Source: Pyronema omphalodes (Eukaryota > Ascomycota > Pezizomycetes > Pezizales > Pyronemataceae). Taken from it: 64,000 nt of DNA. The translations under genes and the position numbers were made by a program. Positions 32,853 to 41,959 of this stretch are shown here, piece after piece. The DNA lies in NCBI GenBank assembly GCA_024516155.1, contig JAJJXM010000079.1:1-64000 (forward strand), in the 5' to 3' direction. The notes under the pieces are model-generated. The model saw nothing but the letters and a program-made list of their open reading frames with translations. It was not told the origin of the DNA and did no database searches. Each line of letters starts with the position of its first letter. Within the stretch, counting starts at the first letter, position 1.

Positions 32853-35800
32853 ATGAATAGACAACATCCATCAGCGGCGACCCTCCGCATCGTGTCCCAC
32901 AACACGAATTGCAGCACCACCGCCCTCACGACGCTGCTAAACACAGCAAGCGCTACCACCGACATCATTCTTGTCCAAGAGGTAAACGTCAAGGACCCCA
33001 AATTTGCTCTAACCCACCCCAACTTCATTCTTTTGCTCCCCCCCCGCGGCTACCACAAAGTCAACCGGAGCGCCGCCTACGTCTCTCGTGTGAACCCCCA
33101 CATCAGCGTCACCCCTCGACCAGATGTCACCGCAGACCCAGACCTACAAGTCCTCGAGGTCCGCACACCCCTAATACCCCCCTTCTATCTACTTAACATA
33201 TATAATGAACGAGACCCAATCTCCAAAACATACACCCTACCCCGAGCGCTCACCCCCCTCGTCCTCCCTCGCCGATGTGTCATCACGGGAGACCTGAGCG
33301 CACACCACCCGTTGTGGGATTCCAACACTCGCAGGAGAGCCCGAGCTGAAGAGATTGTGGAACTGATCGGAACCCACCACTGAAATCTGGCGAACGTCCC
33401 TGACGTCCCGACCCATGGGTACAAAGACGGCTCTGGCTCGTCGGTTCTGGACCTGACCCTGACATCCCCCGCGATAACAAGGGAACTCACGAACTGGGCG
33501 GTCGACGACGACCTAGCCACAGGTTCAGACCACGAGGTCATCCGCTTTCAACTAACGTCCCTCCACCCAGACCATGACACCGCCACCCCTACCGCCCCAC
33601 GACTTAACTGGCAAAAAACGGATTGGGAGACTTTTACCAGGGAGCTACAAACCCTCGCCGAGGCCAGTCACCCGTACTGGACACACCTCCGCGCAAACCC
33701 GTCCGCAAGTAACCTGGACGAATGGGCCGCCCTCATTCGTGACTCCATTCAAGCAGCTGCCCAAAAGGCGACACCCACCCTCACACCGACTCCTCGCTCG
33801 AAGAGGTGGTGGACGGAGGAACTAAACACGACTCGACGGACCATGCAGAGCGCAAGAAAGAGGTGGAAATCTACTCGCCTCCCAGCCCATCATGCGGAGT
33901 ACAAGCGCCTCCGAAACACCCACTACCGCAGAGTACGACACGCAAAGGACTCATTGTGGAAAGAATACCTGGCCGCCGCAGAAGGCCCCGATGTCCGGGC
34001 CGCCTTCAGATATACAAACCCCCGGCGCGCCCAGCTGACCCCCCCAATAAAGACCCAGGTAGGTGGGATAGACAAGGTACATGTTGATTTCGAAAGCAAA
34101 GTAAACGCCTTTCAGGCTCTCTTCCCACCCCCCCCCCCCCGCTGCCCCCCAGACTCAAATCCCCCCCACACACCCCATTATCCCCTGGCACACATTCACC
34201 CCCGAAGAAATACGTCACGCAATTTACTCCTTCTCCCCCAAGAAAGCCCCCGGTCCCGACATGATAACGTTCGCATGCCTAAGGAGAGCCTATGACTCAA
34301 TCCCCAAGGTGTTCGATGCGCTGTACGCAAGGCTAGGTGACAAAGGATACCACCCAAGGTGCTGGCGTGAAGCAACGACGGTGGTTATCCTGAAACCGAA
34401 CAAACCTGACTACAGCGCAGTTAAGGCCTATCATCCCATCGCGTTGCTGAACTGCATGGGAAAAATTTTAGAAAAACTTATGGCGACCCGGCTCAGCCTT
34501 ATGGCGGAGTCACACGACATACTACATGCAGACCAGATAGGCGGGCGCCCTAAACGCTCGGCTATCGACGCTGCAATGGCCCTAACGCACGAGGTCGAAG
34601 CGAATGCGGGGCGCCGCATGGTGACCTCCGCGCTATTTTTGGATGTGCGAGGAGCCTTCGACAATGTCTCCTCCGCACGCCTCCTCACAACAATGCACAC
34701 ACTGGGCTGCCCAACTGCAGTTGTTTCCTGGTGTTCGACTTTCCTAAGCGACAGAACAACGGCCCTATCATTCGACGGACGAACAGACATACAGGGACCT
34801 ATTAGGACGGGCATCCCCCAAGGTTCCCCAGCGTCCCCCATCCTCTTCCTTATCTACCTGCGCCCACTATTCGACAAACTACAGACGACTCACCCCGCGC
34901 TATGGACCCCGAGCTACATGGACGACGTAGCTCTCGTTGCACATGGGCGTACCAGAGAAGAGAATGCCCGAGAACTGGAAGCCGCGGCTCGCACCGCCTT
35001 CGAATGGGCCCGAACGAATGCCGTAGCATTCGACGACTCGAAATCGGAGCTGCTGCACTTCCACCGCTCCCGCACAGACACGATCACCGACGCAGTCAAC
35101 GTACGCTTGCCAAACCGAACCATCATCACCCCAGGGACGAAAGGAGGACGGACGGACGTGGTTCGGTGGATTGGAATATATTTTGATAGAAAACTCTCCT
35201 TCTCTTATCATGTGAAAACAAGACTGACGGCCGCCGCCAGGTCCCTCAACGCCCTCCGAAGCCTCGTACGCCACGAAACAGGTCTGTCCCCGTCTGCGAC
35301 GAGAACGCTTTACATCGCGTGTGTGCTATCTAGGTCCGACTTTGGTTCCGAGATCTGGTGGACGGGGCAAAAAAGCCTCGCCAACTTACTACAAACGCAA
35401 CAAAACTCCGCCCTCCACCGCATTCTGAACGCTTTCGCATCGACGCCAATCTTAGCCCTACACAACGAAGCAGCTATCCCCCCGGTTTTAGTCCGCCTAC
35501 ATCACCGCACTCGCAAATACGTTCTCCGCCTCCTCTCTCTCCCCCCCAATCACCCCGTCGTCAGACGCTGCCCCTCCTCCTTCCCCGTTCCCGATCACTT
35601 CCACTCCTCCATCTGCAGCCCATACGAATATGACTATCGATGGCAGTCACCAGGCACGGCCCCCTCTCGTCTCGTCACCATGCTCCGCTCCGTCAGCAAG
35701 TGGGTACTACCTGACGATACCATCGAAAACACATCACAGCCCAACCCCACCCCATGGGAGCGCCCCCGCCTCAAAATCAACATCACCTCCCTCCCGAAGC

Positions 35801-36858
35801 CAGAGGCGGCCACAGCACACATAGCATTGCTCCAGACCCTCCGCGCAGACCCCCGCAACATCATCGCATATACCGACGGTTCACAACTAAACGGAAGAAC
35901 CGGAGCGGGATACTGCATCACCGACGGCTTACCTCGCCGGGTGGAAGAATTCATCCCAATGGGCGACACAACCGAAGTATTCGACGCTGAGCTTCGAGCG
36001 ATACACGACTGCCTCACCACTTGCCAAAGGACCATCACCCTCAATAGACACACCCGCCGCAAAATACACATTTTCACAGACAATCAAGCAGCAATCCTCC
36101 GCGCCTCCCGCTCCTCCTACGGCCCCGGCCAAGAACTGGCCCTCTCGATCCTCACGATGGTGTCCGCTCTTCGCCGATCCGGATCGTCCGTTACTCCACA
36201 TTGGGTCCCCGGACACACAAACATGCCCGGGAACGACACAGCCGACCTCCTGGCAAAAACAGCTACCTCCCTTAATCCAACCGCGCCTCCCCCGATTTCC
36301 CTCTCCTGGGTTAGACGCCAGGTACGAGAGCAATATGTCACCGACTGGGTAGACTGGTACTCTTCATCACCGAAGCCCAAGACGTACGACGCCCCCCACC
36401 GCAAAAGACTCGACAACGCATACACTACCGTCCCGCGTAAGATATCGACGGCCATACTGGGACTTCGCACAGGCCATGGATATTTCTTGGACTGCCTAGC
36501 ACACCCCCCCACCGCCAAATACCCCTCCCGCTCATGTCACTGCCCACTACATCCCCCACAGACCCCCAAGCACCTAATCCTCTCATGCCCGAACTTCAAC
36601 ACACAGCGGACTGAACTACGCCGTACACTACACATCCCCCGACGACGCCAACTGACCCTCCCCACGATCTTGTATACGACCGCCGGCACAAAAGCTCTGT
36701 CTACCATGATCTCGGACACCAAGGTGGCGACCGCCGAATGGGCACACGCGAAGTTGAGTACTCACCCCGCAGAGGAGGACACCCCTCGTACACTGACGAC
36801 AGGCTGGGGGACGCTGCTGGACCTAACGGACGAGCACGCGGAAACCCACGATAACTAA
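32853..36858 (+). pseudogene. Tad-b ORF2: endonuclease, RT, RNase H (two lesions)
   Basis: This is about 1335 codons in total. The EEP/AP endonuclease occupies residues ~1-235 (VQEVNV, GDLSAHH with Ser instead of Asn, SDHEV). A TGA at 33381-33383 replaces a conserved Trp. The frame stays usable to a run of C near 34129-34140, where it shifts into the frame that is open to 36858. RT motifs lie at ~525-790 (YHPIALLN, DVRGAFDNV, GIPQGSPASPILF, YMDD). RNase H lies at ~1005-1125 (YTDGS, AELRAIHD, TDNQAA, GNDTADLLAK). A C-terminal CxC-H-C knuckle (CHCPLHPP...HLILSC) ends the protein. It acts in trans on its own RNA by target-primed reverse transcription in this family. Confidence 0.9.
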
Positions 36859-36861
36859 TGA

Positions 36862-37604
36862 GAAAAAAAAAAAAAAAGAACAAAAAAAAAAAAAAACAAA
36901 TAATAATACTAGGAATGACGACGGGAGGAAGGGCAGGAGAGAGGGAGGAGACACAGGGGACGAGGAGCGAGGCAGAAAGGGCAGGAGGAGCGACGGGGGG
37001 ACGAGGAGGGTTACTTTTCCTGTTTTTCTTTTGTTTCTTTGGGGAAGGTCAAGAGGGACGTGAGATGGGTGGGGAGGCGAAGATGTAAGGCGCGCGGGAA
37101 AGGAGATATCAGACGGCGGCGAGTGAGAGGTGATGATGCGGGGCGATAGAGAAGGGGAAGAGGCACGGACGGGAGGGAGCAGCGGAGAGGGATGAGAGAG
37201 GGAGAGCAGAGGAGTTGAGGACACGGACGGAGAGAGGGGAGAGAGGGGAGGCGAGAGGGGCGGTGCCCCGGAGGAGTTACTCTTTCTTTTGTTCTGTTTT
37301 TGCTTTGTGGAGGAAATAAAGGCGGGAAAATGGTTAAAAATGGGAGGGGAAGGGTGGAGGAAATGGGGGATCGACCCGGCGAGGTGGCCTCCGAGCGCAC
37401 AGGGCTCCTTGGATCTGACGACGCGAGATGAAAAACTGCATGACGAGACTTGGGAGACTACACTCCCACCCACATAGACAGCTCTGGGGCTTACCCAGTG
37501 GGAACCTGGCATCACCCCCAGGTTCTCAACATTGTACTTAATTTGTAGATACCGCCATAACCTTACAGTTGGATGCGTGTATGAAGAAATAAATAAATAA
37601 ATAA
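36862..37604 (+). other. Tad-b 3' region with internal A tract, hairpin and (TAAA)n tail
   Basis: A-rich tracts at 36862-36906 follow the ORF2 stop, then ~370 bp of purine-rich sequence. From about 37295 the sequence matches the end of hL-1 closely. The terminal hairpin at 37559-37570 (AACC-TTAC-AGTT) has one mismatch. No gene is supported. Confidence 0.75.
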
Positions 37605-38113
37605 CCTCAGGAAGGAATTAGCGAGAAAAAGAAATAAGCGAATGAAGGATGTAAGCCAGGAATTCGGGAGGAAATAAGGGAGCGGGGAGTTAACCGGAAT
37701 ACCGTGAGAAAGCGAGCTATGTCAACTCCGCTGTTCGAATTATGAAACCCCAAGGAACAGGGGCTTCACAATAAGAACGTAGCGAGCTCGGTGAAATGGA
37801 CCGGGAAAAAGAGTGGGGGAAAAAGATAGGCGAAAAGGTGTAGGCGAAGAGGGGGTTTCGGGTATGGAATGTCGAGGCAAGCGAGGCTCGCTTAGCTCGC
37901 GAACGGACTCGAGCGGTGAAAAGATAAAAGAATAAAAAAGGGGGAAAAGCAAGCGAAGGGCATCACGTAATAGTTAGAATTATTAGTTAGCAAATATTGT
38001 AATTACAGATTGAGGCGTGGAGAAGGACGGGGAGGATTCTGGGAAATCCGAAGTGTCGAAGGTACGACGAAATTGACCCCCGGGCGTCGATGAAAAGAGG
38101 AGGGACGAAAAGG

Positions 38114-38160
38114 TATAAAGAGGGATAGATAGGACACGTAGATACTCTCCAGGCAATCAA
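38114..38160 (+). promoter_or_regulatory. G3 LTR promoter and predicted transcript start
   Basis: TATAAA lies at 38114-38119. GCAATCAA at 38153-38160, 39 bp downstream, is complementary to TTGATTGC just after the LTR. If transcription starts near 38153, the RNA 5' end could fold back and prime reverse transcription, as known for Tf1. Confidence 0.5.
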
Positions 38161-38407
38161 TTTACTTTCACCATCTACCTCCTTCTCCCTTGATTCGTCC
38201 GTCCCTTCTGTGAACGAAATCACCGAATAGGAGGAACCTCTAACCCTAACCCCAGATTCCCAACCCTGTCCCCAACTTCCCTCCTTTCCCCACCTTAGAG
38301 AATCCTCCTCCCAGAAGTCCTTCCTGTAAAACTCTCGTGAGGATTACCAGAAGAACAATCGTGTTGCCTACCTCCTTGCCTAACCGCCGGTGGTGACTAA
38401 CACTTGA

Positions 38408-39016
38408 TTGCGTCTCCCCCCGAGGTACCCAACACCCGACAAGATACCACTCCCTCCGACGCTGGATCCCTTCCAATTCAAGGAACCTGGCGAAGCAATC
38501 GACGAACATGCCCGACCTGCAAGCCCCGTGACCCCAGAACACCTATCGAGACCACAAATCCCCGCTACGGACGAAAACAACTCCGGAATGTCAACTCCGC
38601 TCGGAAACCCAGGACCCCCCTTCTCGGCGGTCCAAATGACAACGGACCAACTCCAAATGCTCCTACAACAGCTCTACCAACCTCCTCTATCTGGCCAGCC
38701 GAAAATAGAAGACCCGGAACTGTACTACGGCGACAGATCGAAGTTACGGGTATTCCTTATCCAATGCGAATTGAAATTCAATTGCGAGGCAAATAAATTC
38801 GACCAAGACCGCAAGAAGGTCAATTATGCCAGCGCCAGATGCAGAGGAAACGCATGGTCCTGGATTGAACCATCCATGCAAGAGGGGGTTAGAAAATATG
38901 CTACTTGGGCGGAATTGAAAAACCCCCATCAGTAGGGCGTTTGGAGAAGCAGACAGTAAAGAGGTTGCTCGCCGAAAGTTCAAGACGATCAAGCAGGGAA
39001 ATCGTTCCGCAGCTGC
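38408..39016 (+). pseudogene. G3 gag, N-terminal part, frameshifted
   Basis: A likely start is ATG at 38588 (MSTPLGNPGPPFSAVQMTTDQ), as in related fungal gypsy Gags, although the frame is open from 38408. The capsid region (DPELYYGDRSKLRVFLIQCE) is a typical Retrotrans_gag fold. The frame ends at TAG near 38933-38935. The continuation (AFGEADSKEVARRKFKTIKQ) is in another frame, so an indel lies just before. The gene is cut at 39016 by the G1 block and resumes at 58621 in register. Confidence 0.8.
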
Positions 39017-39422
39017 TGTCAGGGAACTAGGAACGGACGTTCAAAGAACACACTGAACACTACCGGCAAGAGGGACTAGGCGGGTTCCGGGACGGGAAAC
39101 GGAAGGGCAAGGACCGAAGTGCTCGTCAGACGGACGGCACACGAAACAGGAACAGGGACAAGGACAAGAGTGACGTAGGACTGGAAGAAGAAGTCTTTAT
39201 TAGGAGCAAGGGAAAGACACAAGACGTTCGATGGAGAACTCGACAACGGGGAGGCAAGCCTCCTTATGTACAAAGGGGCGGCCAGCACTCTTGCTGGGCC
39301 GTCATCCAACATCGCTACATGAAGCTTCCGTTCTCCATCAATTCACCTGCGACGCCACAGCTCTCCAGCTCGTGGTACGTCATCCATCATCAATCAGTCT
39401 ATCAGTCACAACGGCACGGCAC
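39017..39422 (-). repeat. G1-iv 3' LTR remnant (truncated)
   Basis: This is the first 406 bp, read on +, of a reverse G1 LTR, starting TGTCAGGGAAC right after target GCTGC. It stops inside the LTR at ...ACGGCACGGCAC, where a forward LTR start is fused at 39423. The adjoining bases share a short GGCAC-type homology. Confidence 0.85.
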
Positions 39423-39652
39423 TGTCACGGCACACGGCTGACGAGCCGTTGTGTTGTTGCATCATCATTGTGTTGTCGTGGTTGTTGATTGACATCGTGC
39501 CGTTGCCTTGCCGTGTTGTGTTGCTGTTGTGTTGTTGTGTTGTTGTGTGTGCCGTGCCGTTGTGACTGATAGACTGATTGATGATGGATGACGTACCACG
39601 AGCTGGAGAGCTGTGGCGTCGCAGGTGAATTGATGGAGAACGGAAGCTTCAT
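39423..39652 (+). repeat. G1 LTR fragment, forward
   Basis: This is the first 230 bp of a G1 LTR (TGTCACGGCACACGG...CGGAAGCTTCAT), ending abruptly against an inverted scrap of G3 gag. Confidence 0.85.
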
Positions 39653-39759
39653 TGCTTCTGGACTTCCATGTTCAATCCATCGTGGAGTTGATCGATATAC
39701 ATGGCGTCGTTATAGTCCAAGTCTGCCATGATTCGTTGGAAGTCCGCCCAGTATGCAGC
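39652..39759 (-). repeat. Inverted duplicate of G3 gag flank
   Basis: These 108 bp are the exact reverse complement, by eye, of 58621-58728, the G3 gag sequence flanking the other side of the block. They end in GCAGC directly against the G1-iii 5' LTR, mirroring the right-hand junction. Confidence 0.88.
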
Positions 39760-40291
39760 TGTCACGGCACACGGCTGACGAGCCGTTGTGTTGTTGCGTC
39801 ATCATTGTGTTGTCGTGGTTGTTGATTGACATCGTGCCGTTGTCTTGCCGTGTTGTGTTGCTGTTGTGTTGTTGTGTTGTTGTGTGTGCCGTGCCGTTGT
39901 GACTGATAGACTGATTGATGATGGATGACGTACCACGAGCTGGAGAGCTGTGGCGTCGCAGGTGAATTGATGGAGAACGGAAGCTTCATGTAGCGATGTT
40001 GGATGACGGCCCAGCAAGAGTGCTGGCCGCCCCTTTGTACATAAGGAGGCTTGCCTCCCCGTTGTCGAGTTCTCCATCGAACGTCTTGTGTCTTTCCCTT
40101 GCTCCTAATAAAGACTTCTTCTTCCAGTCCTACGTCACTCTTGTCCTTGTCCCTGTTCCTGTTTCGTGTGCCGTCCGTCTGACGAGCACTTCGGTCCTTG
40201 CCTTTCCGTTTCCCGTCCCGGAACCCGCCTAGTCCCTCTTGCCGGTAGTGTTCAGTGTGTTCTTTGAACGTCCGTTCCTAGTTCCCTGACA
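39760..40291 (+). repeat. G1-iii 5' LTR
   Basis: 532 bp, TGTCACGG...CCCTGACA. The TATA-like GTACATAAGG is at 40038-40047. AATAAA-type signal CCTAATAAAG is near 40106-40115. The LTR of G1-iv (58089-58620) has the same length. Confidence 0.92.
40076..40084 (+). promoter_or_regulatory. G1 predicted RNA 5' end and self-primer
   Basis: ATCGAACGT lies about 37 bp downstream of the TATA-like element and is the exact complement of the 9 bases at 40294-40302. The same pairing exists in G1-ii. Confidence 0.5.
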
Positions 40292-40293
40292 TT

Positions 40294-40302
40294 ACGTTCG
40301 AT
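40294..40302 (+). other. G1 primer-binding site, probable self-priming type
   Basis: ACGTTCGAT starts 2 nt after the 5' LTR. I see no match to a standard tRNA 3' end; it pairs with the LTR segment 40076-40084. Tf1/sushi elements are known to prime with the 5' end of their own RNA. Confidence 0.55.
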
Positions 40303-40326
40303 CGAATAATTATTCAACCAACACGC

Positions 40327-40569
40327 ATGAACCCCACCGGTTCTGCCTGGACCTACGCCCTAAAACAAGCCCTGGAAACGCACACCTTAAACGAAACCTT
40401 CGGGATTTCCGACCGATTCGCTGGCGCAGTGCGAAGAACCATCCGAAGAGCAGAAAATCACTGCTACCTTGTGGTCCGCTGGGAACTCCAGGACTACACT
40501 TACCAGGAGCACGTCCGCCACACCATCAGACTCAAGCCAATCCTCAGAGCCCGCCAGAATGCACATTAA
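40327..40569 (+). CDS. G1-iii ORFa, small leader ORF
   Basis: 80 aa, MNPTGSAWTYALKQALE..., almost identical to the copy in G1-ii. It is the first ATG frame after the primer-binding site. Its stop overlaps the ORFb start by 11 nt (ATGCACATTAA), an arrangement that would allow reinitiation. No domain is recognised. Confidence 0.6.
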   Translation: MNPTGSAWTYALKQALETHTLNETFGISDRFAGAVRRTIRRAENHCYLVVRWELQDYTYQEHVRHTIRLKPILRARQNAH

Positions 40570-41005
40570 ACTTATTGACGAAGGACAATGGCAGCAAATT
40601 GTGAACGCTGCCGCCATGACCCAGTTCCCTGACGGCCATGAACCGCTTACTTTCACCAAACAACTCGCACAATCCATCTTAGACGCTCAAGACCACCCCA
40701 CGGGTTATCTCTTAAACGACCTCGCGGAAACCCCCGGCTCCCGTAACAGCACTCGGGTATCCAGCCCTGTCGCCTCCCGCGCTCCGGAAGCGCCCACCCC
40801 TGCCCCCATTCCCCCTGTCGTGATCCAGACTGGCTCCGTCCAGGTGTACCCGAACGGCCCAGAACCAGTACCGCGAACCGCCGCACCCCCTACCACAGCC
40901 GCAGCCGCAGCCCCCGCCCCCGCTATAATCGCACCAATTCCAAGACCCCCCCCCCCGAGACCCCGAAATCCTCCTAACCCCGGAGGAGCAAGCAGATACA
41001 AATGA
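40559..41005 (+). CDS. G1-iii gag-region ORFb
   Basis: 148 aa from ATG 40559. The first ~60 residues look folded; the rest is Pro/Ala/Thr-rich. It crosses a run of eleven C at 40946-40956 and stops at 41005, while G1-ii and G1-iv have nine C there and stop differently. An intermediate length would join it to the downstream gag frame. It is probably the N-terminal domain of Gag. Confidence 0.6.
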   Translation: MHIKLIDEGQWQQIVNAAAMTQFPDGHEPLTFTKQLAQSILDAQDHPTGYLLNDLAETPGSRNSTRVSSPVASRAPEAPTPAPIPPVVIQTGSVQVYPNGPEPVPRTAAPPTTAAAAAPAPAIIAPIPRPPPPRPRNPPNPGGASRYK

Positions 41006-41081
41006 AATACACTACTACGAGAAGGAGCTCACCCGCCAGCGTGAACTCATCAACGCGCTACTCGCCTCCCCTGGCATCCGC

Positions 41082-41906
41082 GTGACCGGAGACAAAATCT
41101 CGGATCCGCCAACCTTCGACGGGTCCAACAGGGAGGACCTCCGCCGCTTTGTCTCCTTGCTTCGCATCAAGTTGGTGAGCGACGAGCTACGCTTTCCAAC
41201 CCCTCACACACGGATTTCTTATGCCATGGGCCGCCTCCGCGGACGCGCCTTGGATCAGATTCTTCCTTATATCAAGGAAAATGGCAACCGCTGGGCCCTC
41301 AACGACGTCGAGGACGTCATTAAAATTTTACAGCGTACCTTTGGAGACCCGGACGAGCGCGCAACGGCTCGTTTCAAACTACAAAATCTCCGACAAAACA
41401 ACCGCGAATGTTCGGACTATTATGCAGAGTTCTCCCGCTTAGTCGCAGAGTTAGGCTGGGACGAAGCCGCCACCATGGATGCCCTGCGTAACGGCCTGTC
41501 CCTCGAGTTGCACGAAAAGTTGGTTGGCGCCCCGCCCACCGCTACGATGCACGAATTTGTTGACCAGTGCCAAAAATTGGACTCCCAATTGAGAGCACTT
41601 GAGAACCTCCGCAAGCTGCGCACCAACCGCGGCCAAGTTAAACCCACTACCACCGCCACCCCCGCCACCAGTCGCCCCACCCCCGCTACCCAAGCCACCA
41701 CCGCCTCCTCCAGCAAGCAAACCACTGCCCAGGGACCGCGTCAGAAACTGTCGGCACAGGAGCGCGCGACCCGCCTGTCAGAAGGACGTTGCCTCTACTG
41801 CGGTGGCCTCGGCCACATGGCTGCGTCGTGCCCCGCCAAGACGAATGTTAAAGTGGCGAGCGTGGAATTATTGGATACTGAAGAAGAGGTGTCGGGCAAA
41901 GAATAA
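41082..41906 (+). CDS. G1-iii gag, capsid and zinc-knuckle part
   Basis: 274 codons from GTG; the frame is open upstream to the poly-C tract (…EEQADTNEIHYYEKELTRQ), so the real N terminus is earlier. The capsid core (SLLRIKLVSDELRF) is followed by a coiled region near the middle, a Thr/Ala/Pro linker and the knuckle CLYCGGLGHMAASC near the end. Compared with G1-i and G1-iv it has small changes only. The next gene (pol) is in the -1 frame; the frames overlap at the TAA region, so -1 frameshifting is likely but no classic heptamer is obvious. Confidence 0.85.
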   Translation: MTGDKISDPPTFDGSNREDLRRFVSLLRIKLVSDELRFPTPHTRISYAMGRLRGRALDQILPYIKENGNRWALNDVEDVIKILQRTFGDPDERATARFKLQNLRQNNRECSDYYAEFSRLVAELGWDEAATMDALRNGLSLELHEKLVGAPPTATMHEFVDQCQKLDSQLRALENLRKLRTNRGQVKPTTTATPATSRPTPATQATTASSSKQTTAQGPRQKLSAQERATRLSEGRCLYCGGLGHMAASCPAKTNVKVASVELLDTEEEVSGKE

Positions 41907-41959
41907 ACCAGCTGCAAGAAGATGGCTCTGCCGCTGGTGGGAATATTATTGCTGATACA

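Larger units (their letters stand above)
24535..32860 (+). pseudogene. Tad-b ORF1, open but split by G1-ii
   Basis: The pieces are 24535-26192 and 32597-32860. With one copy of the 5-bp target duplication removed the frame is continuous, about 638 codons, so the gypsy insertion is its only visible lesion. The N-terminal half is Pro/Ser/Thr/Asp-rich and of low complexity. Next comes a helical region (AYWKKRCLDAENELKKHK), then the RRM-like block (KLAVHGVPTEYY) and knuckles CRRCQKFGHHHATC, CAICAA...CGECP and CSNCVAAGHADTQHAAYSTKC. This is typical of I/Tad ORF1 proteins that bind element RNA. The stop lies inside ATGAATAG (32853-32860), overlapping the ORF2 start. Confidence 0.88.
24239..37604 (+). 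mobile_element. LINE Tad-b, carrying gypsy G1-ii
   Basis: This is the second Tad-like LINE, about 6.96 kb without the 6.4-kb G1-ii insertion, nearly the length of Tad-a. It is flanked by the 13-bp duplication CCTCAGGAAGGAA. The 5' core CACACCACCCAGCAAAGAGC lies about 7 nt inside. ORF1 is undamaged apart from the gypsy insertion; ORF2 has one nonsense codon and one frameshift. The 3' UTR is subtype I, shared with hL-1, and ends in (TAAA)n. Confidence 0.92.
24193..38402 (+). repeat. G3 5' LTR, split by Tad-b (24193-24238 plus 37618-38402)
   Basis: The inferred LTR is about 831 bp, beginning TGTTGGGGATT and ending GTGACTAACA, with imperfect terminal inversion. No second LTR is in the window to confirm it. 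Support comes from a TATA box (TATAAA, 38114-38119) and from an 8-nt self-complementarity between the first bases after the LTR (TTGATTGC, 38404-38411) and GCAATCAA at 38153-38160. No gene is seen in 37618-38407. Confidence 0.5.

Noticed and set aside
38234..38252. CTAACCCTAACCCC resembling a telomere repeat
   Set aside because: Only about two units, inside the inferred G3 LTR; too short to mean an interstitial telomere.
37618..38407. Host intergenic sequence between Tad-b and G3 gag
   Set aside because: The TATA box, the self-complementary site and continuity with 24193-24238 across the Tad-b target duplication fit a G3 LTR better, though this remains tentative.
39400..39560. CRISPR-like or tandem array from GTTGTGTTGTTGTG runs
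   Set aside because: These are imperfect TTG/TGT-rich parts of the G1 LTR, not spaced repeats.
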